A stretch of 29,762 nucleotides of DNA from UBA3496 sp964558115 (GTDB lineage: Bacteria > UBA8248): contig CAZLCI010000022.1 of assembly GCA_964558115.1 (NCBI GenBank), forward strand, positions 1 to 29,762. The letters are read 5' to 3'. The notes below the pieces were generated by a model. That model saw only the letters and a program-made list of their open reading frames with translations, did not search any database and was not told where the DNA came from. Below are positions 9,208 through 17,032 of the stretch, in pieces (positions within the stretch are counted from its first letter, which is position 1; every line of letters starts with the position of its first letter). The position numbers and the translations under genes were made by a program.

Positions 9208-9212
9208 TTGTG

Positions 9213-9833
9213 ATGCGCGAAATTATTAAAGTTTCTCAAAATAATCCAGATCAAAAAATTATAGAAAAGACCTCGGAATTTTTAAAAGCGGGTAAAATTG
9301 TTGTACTTCCAACCGACACTGTTTATGGTCTTTGTATTAACAGCGAAAGCGAAAATGCAATAAAAAAACTCTCTGAAATTAAAGGAAGGCCCCAAAAAAA
9401 AGGTGTCCCATTAATTATCGGGAAAATTGAACAGCTTTTTGAATATACAAATCAAATTTCCGCAAAAAAAATAGAATTTCTTAAAGGTATTTGGCCTAGT
9501 CCAGTAACTTTCATTTTTGAAAGAAAAAATAATTCTAAGTCTACAGAAGAGGGAATTGCTATCAGATTACCCGAACAAAAATTATGCAGAAAAATTGCGG
9601 AACACTCAGGACCATTTTTAGCAACCAGTGCGAATAAAACAGGAGAACCTATATTAGACAATATCAAAGAGATTTATTTACAATTACAAAATGTTCATCT
9701 TTTTCTTGACGCCGGCACAGTAAAAGAGAACATAGCCTCCACAATTGTAAGTTTACAAAAAGATACACCTGAACTTATTAGGAACGGAAAATTTCCTTTT
9801 AAAAAAATTATTCAACTCTGGAATAAAATATAG
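9213..9833 (+). CDS. tsaC: Sua5/YciO/YrdC-family threonylcarbamoyl-AMP synthase
   Basis: This protein of about 206 residues makes threonylcarbamoyl-AMP from threonine, bicarbonate and ATP for tRNA t6A37 modification. Visible motifs are VVLPTDTVYGL (near residues 30-40), SEIKGRPQKKGVPLII, the KxR...PL substrate pocket, and GPFLATSANKTGEPIL. It is a single-domain TsaC-length protein without the extra C-terminal Sua5 domain. A GTG at 9210 directly precedes the ATG used here; neither has a good ribosome binding site. The closeness to the purE stop (9207) suggests translational coupling. The looser YciO subgroup is an alternative. Confidence 0.85.
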   Translation: MREIIKVSQNNPDQKIIEKTSEFLKAGKIVVLPTDTVYGLCINSESENAIKKLSEIKGRPQKKGVPLIIGKIEQLFEYTNQISAKKIEFLKGIWPSPVTFIFERKNNSKSTEEGIAIRLPEQKLCRKIAEHSGPFLATSANKTGEPILDNIKEIYLQLQNVHLFLDAGTVKENIASTIVSLQKDTPELIRNGKFPFKKIIQLWNKI

Positions 9834-9837
9834 AATT

Positions 9838-10137
9838 TTACTCGGGTTCAGGAAGATTGAAAACAATGTCGCCATCTTCTTCAACAAAACATTGACAAGC
9901 TAGCCTGTATTCGTCAGGACTCCATCCATATGCTTCCAAAATATCTCTCTCTTCCTCTTCTTGCTCAGAAAGATTTTCACTACCAGAAATGACAACAATT
10001 TTGCATGTAGAACAAGCACAATTACCACCACAATCATTAGTATGATCAACATCATTTTCTAAATTCAGATCTAGAATTGAATTTCCTTCTTCGGCTTTAT
10101 AAACAAGATCTAAGTTTTCGATTCGAATTTCGCCCAC
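9838..10137 (-). CDS. fdx: ISC-type 2Fe-2S ferredoxin
   Basis: This 99-residue acidic ferredoxin has four cluster ligands with the Cys-x5-Cys-x2-Cys-x35-Cys spacing of ISC/adrenodoxin-type ferredoxins: Cys36, Cys42, Cys45 and Cys81. Extra cysteines are at 40 and 83. It carries electrons, typically for Fe-S cluster assembly or for a monooxygenase. The start is GTG at 10137, seven bases after GGAG. No iscS/iscU/hscA neighbours are present, so a role in cluster assembly is not shown by context. It is convergent with the Sua5-type gene, four bases apart. Confidence 0.88.
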   Translation of the reverse strand: MGEIRIENLDLVYKAEEGNSILDLNLENDVDHTNDCGGNCACSTCKIVVISGSENLSEQEEEERDILEAYGWSPDEYRLACQCFVEEDGDIVFNLPEPE

Positions 10138-10227
10138 TCACACTCTCCTTTAAAAAACAGGACTTATAAAATTTACTTATATCTACATAAGTCGATTAAT
10201 GAAATCAAACGAAAAAAAGATTTTTTG

Positions 10228-10956
10228 CTATAAATTTCCTTCTGGAGGAAGTATTTCAAGAGTTTCGGTCCAAGCAAATGAAGATTGTAATAACAAATAT
10301 TCCATGGATTCAGCTACTTTTTCAGGAGTTAGCATTTTAGAAAAATCAAACTCCCCTGGAATAGAATCCCATAAAGGAGTTTCGGTCGCTCCAGGCCTTA
10401 AAACACAAACCTTTATCCCCTTAGGGCGACATTCTTCAACCATAGCCCTAGACATACCCTCTAATCCAGCCTTAGCTGCACAATATGCGGAAGAACCGGG
10501 AAAGCCGGTAACTGCGCAAATGGAAGAAACATTAATAATATTCCCTTTTGTTTTTTCCAACATTGGCATAAATACCTTTGATAAAAGAAAGGGAGCCCTT
10601 AAACAAACAGAAATAACAGAATCAAATTTTTCTAGAGATAAATTTTGTATTTCATCAACAAAGATAGCACCTGCATTATTAATTAATGTATCAACTTTAT
10701 CTAATCTTTTTTTCGCAATCTCAGACAAACTTTGTATTTCTTCAGAACTAGTTACATCACAAATATGAGGAAATACTTTTCCTTTAAATTTTTTTGAATC
10801 AAATCCAAGCTGAGTGAGTTTTTTTTCATCACGTCCAACAGCCAAAACTTTTGCTCCAGATCTTACAAAGCGTAATGTTGCAGCTTTGCCTATACCACTT
10901 GAAGCCCCTGTTATAACAATTCTACGATCTGCTAAAGAATTAGAATTGTTCGACAA
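10228..10956 (-). CDS. Short-chain dehydrogenase/reductase
   Basis: The 242-residue classical SDR has the NAD(P)-binding TGASSGIG (residues 16-23), NNAG (93-96), and the catalytic Ser144/145-Tyr158-x3-Lys162 set (VSS...YCAAK). The C-terminus reads LRPGATETPLWDSIP and ends EILPPEGNL. The substrate is not readable from the sequence. The TTG start follows GGAGGATAAATT. It begins three bases after the stop of the upstream 6-pyruvoyltetrahydropterin-synthase-like gene, so the two are surely co-transcribed. That pairing suggests, without proving, a pterin ketone reductase role (sepiapterin-reductase-like). Confidence 0.85.
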   Translation of the reverse strand: MSNNSNSLADRRIVITGASSGIGKAATLRFVRSGAKVLAVGRDEKKLTQLGFDSKKFKGKVFPHICDVTSSEEIQSLSEIAKKRLDKVDTLINNAGAIFVDEIQNLSLEKFDSVISVCLRAPFLLSKVFMPMLEKTKGNIINVSSICAVTGFPGSSAYCAAKAGLEGMSRAMVEECRPKGIKVCVLRPGATETPLWDSIPGEFDFSKMLTPEKVAESMEYLLLQSSFAWTETLEILPPEGNL

Positions 10957-10959
10957 AAT

Positions 10960-11370
10960 TTATCCTCCAAAATAATCAACAAAATTGCGTTGATTTTCAT
11001 ATAATCGAACCTTAAAAAGAAAATTTTCTGGAATATGTTGACTAAGTGCCTCCCAAATTGAAATCGCGATATTCTCTGCAGTAGGAATACGTTTTTTCAT
11101 AAAAGAATCTACATCAATATTTAAATTCTTATGGTCTAAAACTTCTATAATATGATCTCTCATTATCTGTTTTAATTCTGCCAAGTTAAAAGCCATTCCA
11201 TTCTCTTCATTGACAGGAGCCTTAAGTGTAACTTCTAGAATATAATTGTGCCCATGATAATTTTCATTTGCACATTTCCCATATGTACTGATATTTCTTT
11301 CATCGCTCCAATCTTCTTTATATAATCTATGCGCAGCTGAAAATTCTTCCTGTCTCGTAATATGTATCAT
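10960..11370 (-). CDS. 6-pyruvoyltetrahydropterin synthase / QueD family protein
   Basis: The 136-residue protein is a T-fold lyase acting on 7,8-dihydroneopterin triphosphate. Zinc ligands are His14 (FSAAHRL), His39 and His41 (HGHNY). The catalytic Cys33 lies five residues before HGH (Cys-x5-His-Gly-His). Asp79-His80 (LDHKNLN), PTAENIA and Glu125 complete the active site. Typical QueD, which makes carboxytetrahydropterin for queuosine, has a Cys-x3-HGH spacing. The x5 spacing resembles the 6-pyruvoyltetrahydropterin synthase (PTPS-II) form of the biopterin pathway. No other queuosine gene is nearby and the partner gene is an SDR. QueD remains possible. Confidence 0.85.
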   Translation of the reverse strand: MIHITRQEEFSAAHRLYKEDWSDERNISTYGKCANENYHGHNYILEVTLKAPVNEENGMAFNLAELKQIMRDHIIEVLDHKNLNIDVDSFMKKRIPTAENIAISIWEALSQHIPENFLFKVRLYENQRNFVDYFGG

Positions 11371-11481
11371 ATTTTTCCTAATATTATTTAAATTAACTAA
11401 AATTAACCAAAACAGATTGTACTAAAAAAATTAGCTTTCTAAAAATCTTGAGAGTATCCTTTTATATTAAAGAGATTTTAA

Positions 11482-11509
11482 TTGAATAATTGTTTTCTAA
11501 ATTTATAAT
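11482..11509 (+). promoter_or_regulatory. Sigma-70-type promoter for the metallo-beta-lactamase-fold gene
   Basis: TTGAAT (11482-11487) and a perfect TATAAT (11504-11509) are separated by 16 bases. They lie about 95 bases upstream of the ATG at 11606, in the 235-base divergent gap between the PTPS-like gene and the metallo-beta-lactamase-fold gene. The remainder of the gap is featureless AT-rich sequence. Confidence 0.45.
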
Positions 11510-11605
11510 TATTTTTTAGTCTTGTTAGTGAATAATGATTTTGATACGCTCATTTTTTATTCAAGCGCCTCACTTAAATCGAATCTACCCAAGGAGAATC
11601 CTAAA

Positions 11606-12484
11606 ATGCCTAAGAAACAAAAAGAATCTGCGCCTTCTAAAAAAAGTGGATTTGTCAAAATACAGGATGGTATTCATGTTTATGTTGGAGGAAGTGGTTC
11701 TACTAATTTTGGCTTAATATTAACCAAAGAAAAACCTGTAGTTATAGACAATGATATTCGATGCAGAAAAGAATTCACTACTGGAATGAAAAAAATTACA
11801 AAGAAACAACCCGGCATTCTTTTTAATACACACCACAACTTCGATCATACATCAGATAATGGCTATTATCATAAAATGGGCGTTATGTCTTTTGGAAATT
11901 CATTTGCTGTAGAAGAAATGTATCGGGAAGAAAATGAAGGTATTTGGGTAAAACAAATGGTTGGTAGAGGCCCAAAAGTAGAACATCTGCTGAAAACTTT
12001 AAAAGTAGACCCTCCAAAAGTAATTTTTGAAAATTTATTGACTATTGAATATGGTGGGCGAATTTTTCAACTTATATATATTGATCACTGCCATACAAAG
12101 GGCGATTCTGTCATATGGATGCCTAAAGAAAAAGTTTTGTTTGCAGGAGATCTTCTCACTTACAAAACTCATCCTGTAAATCGACTAGGAAATTTTCATA
12201 ATTGGATATCTGCTTTTAAAATTTTAGAAGAATTCCCAGCTAAACATATTATTCCTGGGCATGGGCCAATGCCACCAACTGGAAAGAAAATAATTCAAGA
12301 TAATAAAAAAATGTTTTTAAAACTAAAAAATGATACTGGTAGAGCTTTAAAAAAATATACGACCCCAGCTAAGGCCGCAGAGAATGTGCACCTAAGAGAA
12401 TACGAAAAATGGTTTAGATATCCTCTTGTAAAAGCGAATGCACATAAAATGGCACAGGAAATCAAAAGAAAAAACAGGAAATAG
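11606..12484 (+). CDS. Metallo-beta-lactamase-fold hydrolase with an unusual HxNxDH motif
   Basis: The 292-residue protein has the fold's motifs in order: THHNFDHT (His76, Asn78, Asp80, His81), HCHTKGD (His163), FAGDLL (Asp182) and PGHGPM (His219). The usual second zinc ligand His of HxHxDH is Asn78, so metal content and reaction may differ from standard zinc hydrolases. The long C-terminal helix region is lysine-rich. AAGGAGAATCCTAAA precedes the ATG at 11606. The frame stays open upstream to 11522, but there is no ribosome binding site there. The substrate is unknown. It is convergent with the MFS gene. Confidence 0.8.
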   Translation: MPKKQKESAPSKKSGFVKIQDGIHVYVGGSGSTNFGLILTKEKPVVIDNDIRCRKEFTTGMKKITKKQPGILFNTHHNFDHTSDNGYYHKMGVMSFGNSFAVEEMYREENEGIWVKQMVGRGPKVEHLLKTLKVDPPKVIFENLLTIEYGGRIFQLIYIDHCHTKGDSVIWMPKEKVLFAGDLLTYKTHPVNRLGNFHNWISAFKILEEFPAKHIIPGHGPMPPTGKKIIQDNKKMFLKLKNDTGRALKKYTTPAKAAENVHLREYEKWFRYPLVKANAHKMAQEIKRKNRK

Positions 12485-12496
12485 TTTTTTGAAGTT

Positions 12497-13741
12497 TTAG
12501 ATATAAAAAATATTTTTTTTAGCAAGAACGGCGCATGATGTAACCGTACAAATAGATAACACTTTGAATATCAAAACCAGAGAAAATGCATAGAAGTAAG
12601 TACCGCTTACGTCAAAAATGTATCCAGCTAACCATGGTCCGGCTGCAGAAGCAAGACCTGAACCCATTTGGCTAAATCCAAGGATACGGCCAAAACTCTT
12701 ACCGGGGAAGATTTTCGCTTTTAAAGAAACAAACATAATAGATCGGGCTCCTTCACCTAAGCCATAAAATAAAACGTAGAAATAAGGCAACTTATTATTT
12801 TCCCCAGAAAAGTTCATAAGTAAAACAACTCCGATAAATCCTAAAACACCAAAGGTAATATATGAGGAAACCAAACCTACCCTATCTCCCATCCAACCTC
12901 CAATAATTCCTCCAACAGACCGAACAAGAGCCAAGGCCCCTATTAAAGAAGCGGCTGTTAAGGTATCTATGCCAACATCAACCATATGTGCTATTTGATG
13001 CACTCCTACAATACTAAATCCAATCCCATGGAAAATTCCCGCCAAACAAAACAACCAAAAAACAGGTTCCCTAAATGCTTTTCTTAAAGTCCAGTCTGTA
13101 GAATTCTCTTTTGAAAAATCTTTTGCTTCTACTTTTCTAGAAGATCGATGAAAAACTAAGTTAAGGGGAAAAACGAGGGAAAAAACAATAGCTGCTAATA
13201 TTAAATAAGCAGATCTCCAACCATACAAGCTAATTAAAAATGCGGCAAAAGGAACCATCAAAACACTTCCGCAACTTCTTCCCGATAGAGCAATTCCCAT
13301 GGCAGTTGATCTGCGTTTTAAAAACCAAGAGCTAATTACCGTACTGGTAGGAATAAAACCGATAAGTGTAATTCCTAGCGCTACAAAAAATCCATAGAAA
13401 AAATATAGCTTGGGAAGCGAGTCTATTTGGGTCATAAGGATAAGACTTAGACATAATACACAGATACCGGAAGGAATAACTATTCTCGGGCCCCAACGAT
13501 CCACCATCGCGCCAATTAAGCCTGCCGAAAGAGCAAATGTAATCATCGAGACAGAAAAACCAAACGCAGCGTCAGCTCTAGACCATTGGAATTCTTCTAG
13601 AAACGCAACATAAAAAACAGGAAAGGTTGCCACTATAGAACCCGCGATTGCCATAGTGGTGAAGGACAAACCTACAATCATCCATCCATAATAACGATAA
13701 TTCTCCTCACCCACATCTGATGAAAAAGCAAAAGTTTTCAC
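12497..13741 (-). CDS. MFS permease, OFA/monocarboxylate-transporter-like
   Basis: This 414-residue integral membrane protein has about twelve hydrophobic segments and a major-facilitator layout. The loop after TM2 reads GAMVDRWGPRIV, the family's G-x3-DRxGxR signature, and the repeat in the second half is GGWMGDRVGLV. The N-terminus (YYGWMIVGLSFTTMAIAG) resembles oxalate/formate antiporter and monocarboxylate carriers. The substrate cannot be assigned. The start used is GTG at 13741; the ribosome binding site is poor, so it may lie slightly downstream. It is convergent with the metallo-beta-lactamase-fold gene with a 12-base gap. Confidence 0.85.
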   Translation of the reverse strand: MKTFAFSSDVGEENYRYYGWMIVGLSFTTMAIAGSIVATFPVFYVAFLEEFQWSRADAAFGFSVSMITFALSAGLIGAMVDRWGPRIVIPSGICVLCLSLILMTQIDSLPKLYFFYGFFVALGITLIGFIPTSTVISSWFLKRRSTAMGIALSGRSCGSVLMVPFAAFLISLYGWRSAYLILAAIVFSLVFPLNLVFHRSSRKVEAKDFSKENSTDWTLRKAFREPVFWLFCLAGIFHGIGFSIVGVHQIAHMVDVGIDTLTAASLIGALALVRSVGGIIGGWMGDRVGLVSSYITFGVLGFIGVVLLMNFSGENNKLPYFYVLFYGLGEGARSIMFVSLKAKIFPGKSFGRILGFSQMGSGLASAAGPWLAGYIFDVSGTYFYAFSLVLIFKVLSICTVTSCAVLAKKNIFYI

Positions 13742-13866
13742 AAACTATAGTCCATTTCTTTTGTTGGTTTTCAATTATAATTTATAATCCTATGATAAAA
13801 TTAATTATGCTTTATAAGTTATAAACAAAAAAGCTGATTTATTTTCTTAAAACAAAGTAATATTAG

Positions 13867-14331
13867 ATGAAAAAAAACAAAAACAAGAATTACATTTTCT
13901 GGATTTTTTTTATTTCGTTTTCTATATCATTTATTTTTCTTCTGTTTTATGCAAAATCAATTTTTCTTAAGAATGCAGATGTAAAAGCAGTTCTTATAAA
14001 ATCTATTCGCGAGTCAAAGAGTAAATCAAAAGAAGAAACAATAAAAAATATTTCCGAAATAATTGTTAAATTGTACAGCGATTCAAAACATGTTAGTAGA
14101 ATAAATATAAGTAGCAAAATTGATAAAAATGGAATTCCAAACTTTGTCTTAATATTGCCCTGGAGCGAAGTAAGTGAAAAAAAAATTAAGAAAAGAATTT
14201 TTCTAATCAAAAATCTTATTAAATCAATGTTTGAAGAGTCAGGTTATAAAAATACGAAATTTAAAATAAATGTGTATAAGTTAAAGAAGAATTTTATTGA
14301 TAAAGATTTACTGTATAAACTCACTTATTGA
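13867..14331 (+). CDS. Unknown protein with one N-terminal membrane anchor
   Basis: I do not recognise this 154-residue protein. It has a lysine/asparagine-rich start, a single hydrophobic helix at about residues 10-30 (IFWIFFISFSISFIFLLFYA), then a basic, lysine- and isoleucine-rich domain of about 120 residues with predicted alternating strands and helices. The topology suggests an inner-membrane-anchored protein with a soluble domain outside the cytoplasm. The start has no strong ribosome binding site. It is convergent with the cold-shock gene, and a hairpin terminator separates the two. Confidence 0.55.
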   Translation: MKKNKNKNYIFWIFFISFSISFIFLLFYAKSIFLKNADVKAVLIKSIRESKSKSKEETIKNISEIIVKLYSDSKHVSRINISSKIDKNGIPNFVLILPWSEVSEKKIKKRIFLIKNLIKSMFEESGYKNTKFKINVYKLKKNFIDKDLLYKLTY

Positions 14332-14357
14332 GCAATTTTTAATCTTTTTCACAAAAA

Positions 14358-14387
14358 TAAGGCGGACAAATAGATTTATCCGCCTTA
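14358..14387 (-). terminator. Rho-independent terminator of the cold-shock gene
   Basis: A GC-rich 9-bp stem (14358-14366 with 14379-14387, TAAGGCGGA against its complement) is followed on the minus strand by ATTTTTG. It sits 28 bases past the cold-shock stop. On the plus strand a weaker AAATTAAATATTTT tail follows, so it may also stop transcripts of the gene ending at 14331. Confidence 0.75.
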
Positions 14388-14414
14388 AATTAAATATTTT
14401 GATTAAAAAAGGTC

Positions 14415-14684
14415 TTACTCTTCTTCAGACTCTCCAGAGTCATCTCCTAAATCTGAATCAGCTGAAGGAGATGGAGAAGAACCTCCAGTTTTCACTACAT
14501 TTGCAGCCTGTAATCCTTTTGGCCCCTGTTGGATCTCAAAATCAACAGACTCGCCTTCCTGCAAGGACTTAAAACCATCAGACTGGATTGCAGAAAAATG
14601 AACAAATACATCATCTCCGCCTTCTTGAGAAATAAAACCATAACCTTTTGCATCATTGAACCACTTAACTGTACCTGCTGGCAT
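14415..14684 (-). CDS. Cold-shock protein with acidic tail
   Basis: The 89-residue protein has a complete cold-shock domain: GTVKWFNDAKGYGFIS (RNP1 KGYGFI) and DVFVHFSAI (RNP2), then LQEGESVDFEIQQGPKGLQAANV. These bind single-stranded RNA and DNA and melt mRNA structure. After the domain there are about 22 residues of Ser/Asp/Glu-rich, probably disordered tail (SDLGDDSGESEEE), not present in minimal CspA. Two ATGs are in frame (14690 and 14684). The AGGAG site is one base from the first but seven from the second, so 14684 is preferred. It has its own promoter, a long leader and a terminator. Confidence 0.92.
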   Translation of the reverse strand: MPAGTVKWFNDAKGYGFISQEGGDDVFVHFSAIQSDGFKSLQEGESVDFEIQQGPKGLQAANVVKTGGSSPSPSADSDLGDDSGESEEE

Positions 14685-14690
14685 ACTCAT

Positions 14691-14855
14691 ACTCCTGAAA
14701 CACCGGGCGAATTCCTATCTGGAGTTCCAAACTCAACAAGGATTCCGACCAAACCAAAACTGCTTACACCAACTGTAAGCAAAAAAAGACACATAAATAT
14801 TACCTATCTCGTAGGTAACATTGATACCCTATTCTATATGATAAAATAAAAGTAT
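14691..14855 (-). promoter_or_regulatory. Long structured 5' leader of the cold-shock mRNA
   Basis: Between the predicted transcription start (about 14855, seven bases after the -10 box) and the cold-shock start there are about 165-170 bases with no gene. Two clean hairpins are present: a 7-bp stem at 14800-14818 (TTACCTA/TAGGTAA, 5-base loop) and an 8-bp stem at 14761-14781 (TGCTTACA/TGTAAGCA, 5-base loop). Leader length and structure resemble the cspA-type leaders that control translation by temperature. The resemblance is in layout only; no conserved cold box was identified. Confidence 0.5.
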
Positions 14856-14861
14856 TTTTGG

Positions 14862-14890
14862 ATTATAATAAAAATAAAGATTTTATTCAA
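14862..14890 (-). promoter_or_regulatory. Sigma-70 promoter of the cold-shock gene
   Basis: On the minus strand TTGAAT (14890-14885), a 17-base spacer and a perfect TATAAT (14867-14862) make the best promoter match in the window. It points at the cold-shock gene. Confidence 0.6.
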
Positions 14891-14929
14891 GTATTTTATT
14901 TCAATCACTAACTTGAGGCATATGCGAAG

Positions 14930-15811
14930 ATGAAAAATTTTAAAAAAATAGGAATATTGAGTCCTGGAGATATGGGGCACGCTGTAGGAAAAGAACTAAA
15001 AAATAATGGATTTTCAATCGTGACATGTTTAAAGGGTAGAAGTAAATTAACTAAAAATTATGCGAAAGAGGCTGGTTTTATTTGTCTAAAAACATACAAG
15101 GACGTTCTGGAAGAGTCAGATTTAGTGCTTTCGATCATACCGCCTAAAAAATCCCTTGCTTTAGCTAAAGAGATTGCAAAAGAGATGAAAAAAATAAAAT
15201 CTAAGCCTATTTATGTAGATTGCAATGCTATTTCTCCTAAAAATGCAAAAAAAATAAAACAAATTATTGTAGCAACTGGGTGTACTTTTATTGATTCTGG
15301 AATAATTGGTCCTCCGCCAATAAATACAAACACTACCAGATTTTACGTAAGCGGATCGCAATTAAATAAATTAAAAGAACTTGAAACAAAAAGAATTCAA
15401 ATATGTCCTATCGGAAGAGAAATTGGTAGGGCCTCTGCAATGAAAATGTGCTACGCTTCGCTCACGAAAGGCACTAGAGCACTCCACGCTGCCGTAATAA
15501 CCTTAGCTGAAAAGCATCGCTTGACCAAAGAACTCAAAAATGAATTCCTTTTTAGCCAAAAAAACATTTACAAGATGATGAAAAAAACACAACCAAGACT
15601 CCCTTCAGTTTCAGGAAGATGGATAGGAGAAATGGAGGAAATTGCTGACACTTTCAAAGAAATGGGAATTAGCCCTTTCTTTCATCTTGGCGCAGCTTCT
15701 ATTTATTCAATGATGAAAAAATCTCCGCTTTCCAAAGAAAAATCTAACGATTTTAATGCAAAAAGGAGCTTGGAAAAATTAGCTAAAATTTACGCAAATA
15801 CTATCAACTAA
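14930..15811 (+). CDS. NAD(P)-binding beta-hydroxyacid-dehydrogenase-like protein with DUF1932
   Basis: The 293-residue protein has an N-terminal Rossmann fold with GILSPGDMGHAVG (residues 8-20), a variant of GxGxxG, and LVLSIIPPKKS at the expected second strand. The mid-protein FIDSGIIGPPP corresponds to the substrate-site region of 6-phosphogluconate/3-hydroxyisobutyrate dehydrogenases. The C-terminal half (SAMKMCYASLTKGTRALHAA) matches the DUF1932 domain often attached to these. The catalytic lysine is probably Lys172 in MKM or Lys179 in TKG. The substrate is unknown. It is followed 20 bases later by chrA, probably in the same transcript. Confidence 0.78.
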   Translation: MKNFKKIGILSPGDMGHAVGKELKNNGFSIVTCLKGRSKLTKNYAKEAGFICLKTYKDVLEESDLVLSIIPPKKSLALAKEIAKEMKKIKSKPIYVDCNAISPKNAKKIKQIIVATGCTFIDSGIIGPPPINTNTTRFYVSGSQLNKLKELETKRIQICPIGREIGRASAMKMCYASLTKGTRALHAAVITLAEKHRLTKELKNEFLFSQKNIYKMMKKTQPRLPSVSGRWIGEMEEIADTFKEMGISPFFHLGAASIYSMMKKSPLSKEKSNDFNAKRSLEKLAKIYANTIN

Positions 15812-15831
15812 AAAATTGGTGAAAAAAATTT

Positions 15832-17025
15832 ATGAAAAATGAAAAAATTAGCAAGATTTTTCTTATATTTTTACAGCTTGGCCTAACTTCCTTTGGGGGA
15901 CCAATTGCTCACCTTGGGTATTTTCGTGAGATCTTTGTCGAGCGCAGGAAATGGATAAGCGAAAAATCTTTTGGTGAATTGATAGCGTTATGTCAATTTT
16001 TGCCCGGTCCCGCTTCAAGTCAGGTAGGTATTGCATTAGGGCTTACTAGAGGGGGCATTCTTGGCTCTCTAGCTGCTTGGCTAGGGTTTACATTGCCCTC
16101 GGCAATAGTGATGATCTTTTTTGCTTACGGAGTTATAAATTTTAGCCAAGATATATCTTCCGGAGTATTGCATGGATTAAAAATTGTAGCGGTTGCAGTA
16201 GTTGCGCAGGCAATTTGGGGCATGTCAAAAGTTCTATGTCCTGACAATCTCAGAATAACTATCGCCATTACTTCTGCATCTCTAATTTTAATTTTTGAAA
16301 CTACTGTTATGCAATTTGGTGTAATTGTTCTAGGGGCTATCTTGGGAGGTTTTTTCTTAAAGGCAGAAAAAAAATCAGCAAAATCTTCGCTTGGAATACA
16401 AATTTCAAAAGGGTTTTCTGTTTTATGTTTGTCTTTATTTTTTCTTTTTCTCTTGGGACTTCCTTTTTTAAGTAAAATCTACACTTCTCCAAATTTATCG
16501 ATATTTGACAGTTTTTATCGTTCAGGTTCTTTAGTTTTTGGCGGAGGCCACGTTGTTTTGCCTCTACTAAAAACTGAGGTAGTCCAAACTGGATTAGTTT
16601 CAAAAGAAGCATTTATGACCGGATATGGTGCTGCACAAGCTTTACCAGGTCCTTTGTTTACATTTTCTGCATTTTTGGGAACTGTCATGAAATCCAGTCC
16701 TAACGGATGGATAGGAGCTACGATTTGCCTAATTGCAATTTTTCTCCCATCTTTTTTTCTGATTTTAGGAGTGCTTCCTTTCTGGGATTCTTTGGGCAAA
16801 TTACAATCTATTTCGAAGGGACTTCTTGGAATAAATGCTTCAGTCGTAGGTCTTCTTATCGCCGCTTTCTATAACCCTCTTTGGACTAGCGGAATACTTT
16901 CTGTAAACGATTTTATTCTTGCTATGTTAACATTTCTATTGCTTGTATTTTGGAGAGTTCCTCCGTTTTTAGTTGTTTGTTTTTCAGCATTAGGTGGATG
17001 GTTAATTCAAGTTATCATTTTATAG
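15832..17025 (+). CDS. chrA: ChrA-family chromate efflux transporter
   Basis: The 397-residue membrane protein has two homologous ChrA halves. The first opens with LGLTSFGGPIAHLGYFREIF and has QFLPGPASSQVGIALG. The second has LVFGGGHVVLPLLKTEVV and GYGAAQALPGPLFTFSAFLG. FGG and PGP motifs in both halves identify the long-chain CHR family. Characterised members export chromate, but many homologues in unpolluted environments have unproven substrates. It has about ten hydrophobic segments. It is convergent with the inositol-monophosphatase-family gene, seven bases apart. Confidence 0.9.
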   Translation: MKNEKISKIFLIFLQLGLTSFGGPIAHLGYFREIFVERRKWISEKSFGELIALCQFLPGPASSQVGIALGLTRGGILGSLAAWLGFTLPSAIVMIFFAYGVINFSQDISSGVLHGLKIVAVAVVAQAIWGMSKVLCPDNLRITIAITSASLILIFETTVMQFGVIVLGAILGGFFLKAEKKSAKSSLGIQISKGFSVLCLSLFFLFLLGLPFLSKIYTSPNLSIFDSFYRSGSLVFGGGHVVLPLLKTEVVQTGLVSKEAFMTGYGAAQALPGPLFTFSAFLGTVMKSSPNGWIGATICLIAIFLPSFFLILGVLPFWDSLGKLQSISKGLLGINASVVGLLIAAFYNPLWTSGILSVNDFILAMLTFLLLVFWRVPPFLVVCFSALGGWLIQVIIL

Positions 17026-17032
17026 ATCTAGA

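Noticed and set aside
10161..10196. Inverted repeat GACTTAT...ATAAGTC upstream of fdx as an operator
   Set aside because: It is only 7 bp per arm and AT-rich, with no related site elsewhere in the window to support a regulator.
10199..10768. 189-codon plus-strand frame opposite the SDR gene
   Set aside because: It is the antisense shadow of a clear SDR with complete catalytic motifs, and its translation has no recognisable domain.
11522..11605. Upstream extension of the metallo-beta-lactamase-fold gene
   Set aside because: No ribosome binding site precedes 11522, and it lies just after the promoter candidate; ATG 11606 has AAGGAG.
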